Below, in pieces: positions 63,183 to 64,000 of a DNA stretch of 64,000 bases (positions within the stretch are counted from its first letter, which is position 1; every line of letters begins with the position of its first letter). The stretch is taken from assembly GCF_040712315.1 (NCBI RefSeq), contig NC_134024.1, positions 27,891,158 to 27,955,157 of the forward strand, given 5' to 3'. Source of the DNA: Castanea sativa (lineage: Eukaryota > Streptophyta > Magnoliopsida > Fagales > Fagaceae). Position numbers and translations under genes: made by a program. Under the pieces are notes generated by a model. That model made no database searches, had not been told where the DNA came from, and saw only the letters and a program-made list of their open reading frames with translations.

Positions 63183-64000
63183 GATTTTAACTATTTATTT
63201 GATGTGAACAATGAGACAGCTGGTGCATTTATGCCAGCACAAATTCTTTATGATGCTTTCCATAGGAAGTTTAATAATCCGGCTGGAGCTATTGTGTTTC
63301 TATGTGTGCCCAAAATTGTCCCCGCTGCAATAGTGGGGTCACAATTTTTTGTATGCAGGGTTAAGCTCAATCCTACCAATAGAGGCCTCAAACAAGTATT
63401 AGTACTCCCCCTTAATTCCCTTGAGTATTCCAGCATATTCACTCTATCTATTTTCCTTACCTATTCACTCTTCTTCTCTCCAAAATATCCAACCCCCCTT
63501 ACTCTGGCTTCCACACCTTCTTATAGCCCTTTGTTAGTGGGGTGGCTATCATTACCTTCTCCACTTACTCACACATTCCCATGCCCACCAGAATCCCAAG
63601 AGATCCTCACGAATTTAGAGGATTCTCTTTGAACTTGTTCCAAATGCCGGACAATGTTTGGTAGTGGTTCCCTTCCAGAACCATTAGTTCTCGGTGACCA
63701 ATCTCATTGAAGCTGTGCACAGATTCCCTTTGTGGTCAAATTCCACCCCGCCGTCCTTTTAAGAACTCCTTGGGTATTGTCGCCTTTGATTCCTAATACA
63801 CAGTCAGAGATCGAGCCCATTGTGATAAGGCCCGATGTTATCTCCCCCATGCGTATCGGGCTCATATCGCCTAACAGGCCTTGGGCTTCATGTTGGACTT
63901 TGTCTAGGCGAGCTGACTTGGCTCCTTGGGCCTAGCTCACCCACAATTTCTATGTATCATCTAGGTGTCATTCTTCTTTTGTGGACTTTCTATTAATACT
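63183..64000 (+). pseudogene. Permease copy B exon 6, interrupted
   Basis: The exon starts after TGCAG at 63183 with DFNYLFDVNNETAGAF, PAQILYDAFHRKFNNPAG and AIVFLC, then a 0.64-kb insertion (63305-63946). It continues after the duplicated TTTCTATG with a stop (TAG for the expected Trp) and VSFFFCGLSIN to the window end. It encodes a central helix region of the transporter. Confidence 0.85.
63305..63946. mobile_element. 0.64-kb insertion in permease exon, LTR-like ends
   Basis: The insertion starts TGTGCCCAAAA and ends CTCACCCACA(A). TTTCTATG is present on both sides (63297-63304 and 63947-63954), although copy A has it once. TG..CA ends suggest a small solo LTR or TRIM, but the duplicated flank is 8 bp rather than 5, as for hAT elements. 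The inside is pyrimidine-rich with GGGCCTAGC-type words and no gene. Confidence 0.6.

Larger units (their letters stand above)
56391..64000 (+). pseudogene. BAT1-type amino-acid permease, copy B (broken, partial)
   Basis: This is a second copy of the permease locus. It contains the upstream block (56391-56900), an exon equivalent to exon 5 of copy A (57174-57488) and one equivalent to exon 6 (63183-63304, resuming at 63955). The exons corresponding to 13501-14243 of copy A are missing. Signatures are SYVFTHFETSPEATEI, PYAVILSVLLSSYSPLGYD, TGPIAILSSIGIVTIFGW and NNETAGAFMPAQILYDAFH. A stop follows HLTE at about 57380, and another (ATC TAG) occurs near 63960. A copia element and a 0.64-kb insertion interrupt it, and it runs off the window. 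It is not functional. Confidence 0.83.

Noticed and set aside
1..64000. CRISPR arrays, bacterial operons, organelle DNA, viral genomes
   Set aside because: No spaced direct repeats of the CRISPR kind, no ribosome-binding-site gene clusters, no plastid or mitochondrial gene order and no virus-specific genes were seen. Retrotransposon genes account for all gag/pol motifs.

Overview
The window is nuclear DNA of a dicot plant, most likely a woody rosid. The evidence is AT-rich intergenic DNA, long TA, CT, GA and TTC microsatellites, plant L1-type LINEs, Tat-lineage Ty3/gypsy and Ty1/copia retrotransposons, Helitrons, and gene relics that match plant transporter families. An oak- or chestnut-like tree is my guess from the style of the repeats, and the sequence does not prove it. 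I see no intact host gene, no tRNA or rRNA gene and no CRISPR array. Almost everything is transposon, or host gene broken up by transposons.

Layout. 1-6.5 kb holds a Helitron-like end, a small MITE with a 10-bp target duplication, a degraded C-terminal piece of a sugar-phosphate/phosphate translocator gene, a G-depleted block, a CACTA-like element and a hAT-like MITE. 6.5-24 kb is a decayed BAT1-type amino-acid permease gene (copy A). Its first part is cut by a LINE that carries a solo LTR. Its fourth intron holds an inverted-repeat element (with its own solo LTR), a MITE, and a Helitron that contains a LINE that in turn contains a Harbinger-type element. Its sixth exon is split by two solo LTRs. 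24-30 kb is intergenic DNA with a GC-rich element and a hAT-like element.

30.06-56.01 kb is one full-length LINE of about 5.9 kb stretched to 26 kb by three insertions: a 9.8-kb Tat-type gypsy element (minus strand, with an antisense spliced ORF and a 45-bp palindromic tandem array), a 2.4-kb solo LTR that itself contains a 5.9-kb gag-only LTR retrotransposon, and a 2.0-kb solo LTR. 56.4-64 kb is a second, rearranged permease copy (copy B). It is interrupted by a complete but dead Ty1/copia element inserted exactly at an exon-intron boundary, and by a 0.64-kb insertion near the window end.

How the parts relate. The two permease copies share the same upstream block, and copy B preserves the empty site of the first solo LTR of copy A. 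The duplication is therefore older than that insertion. LTRs of the gag-only element at 45.5-51.4 kb belong to the same family as two solo LTRs in permease copy A, so one family hit this region at least three times. The nested insertions with matching target duplications give a clear order of events for most of the window.
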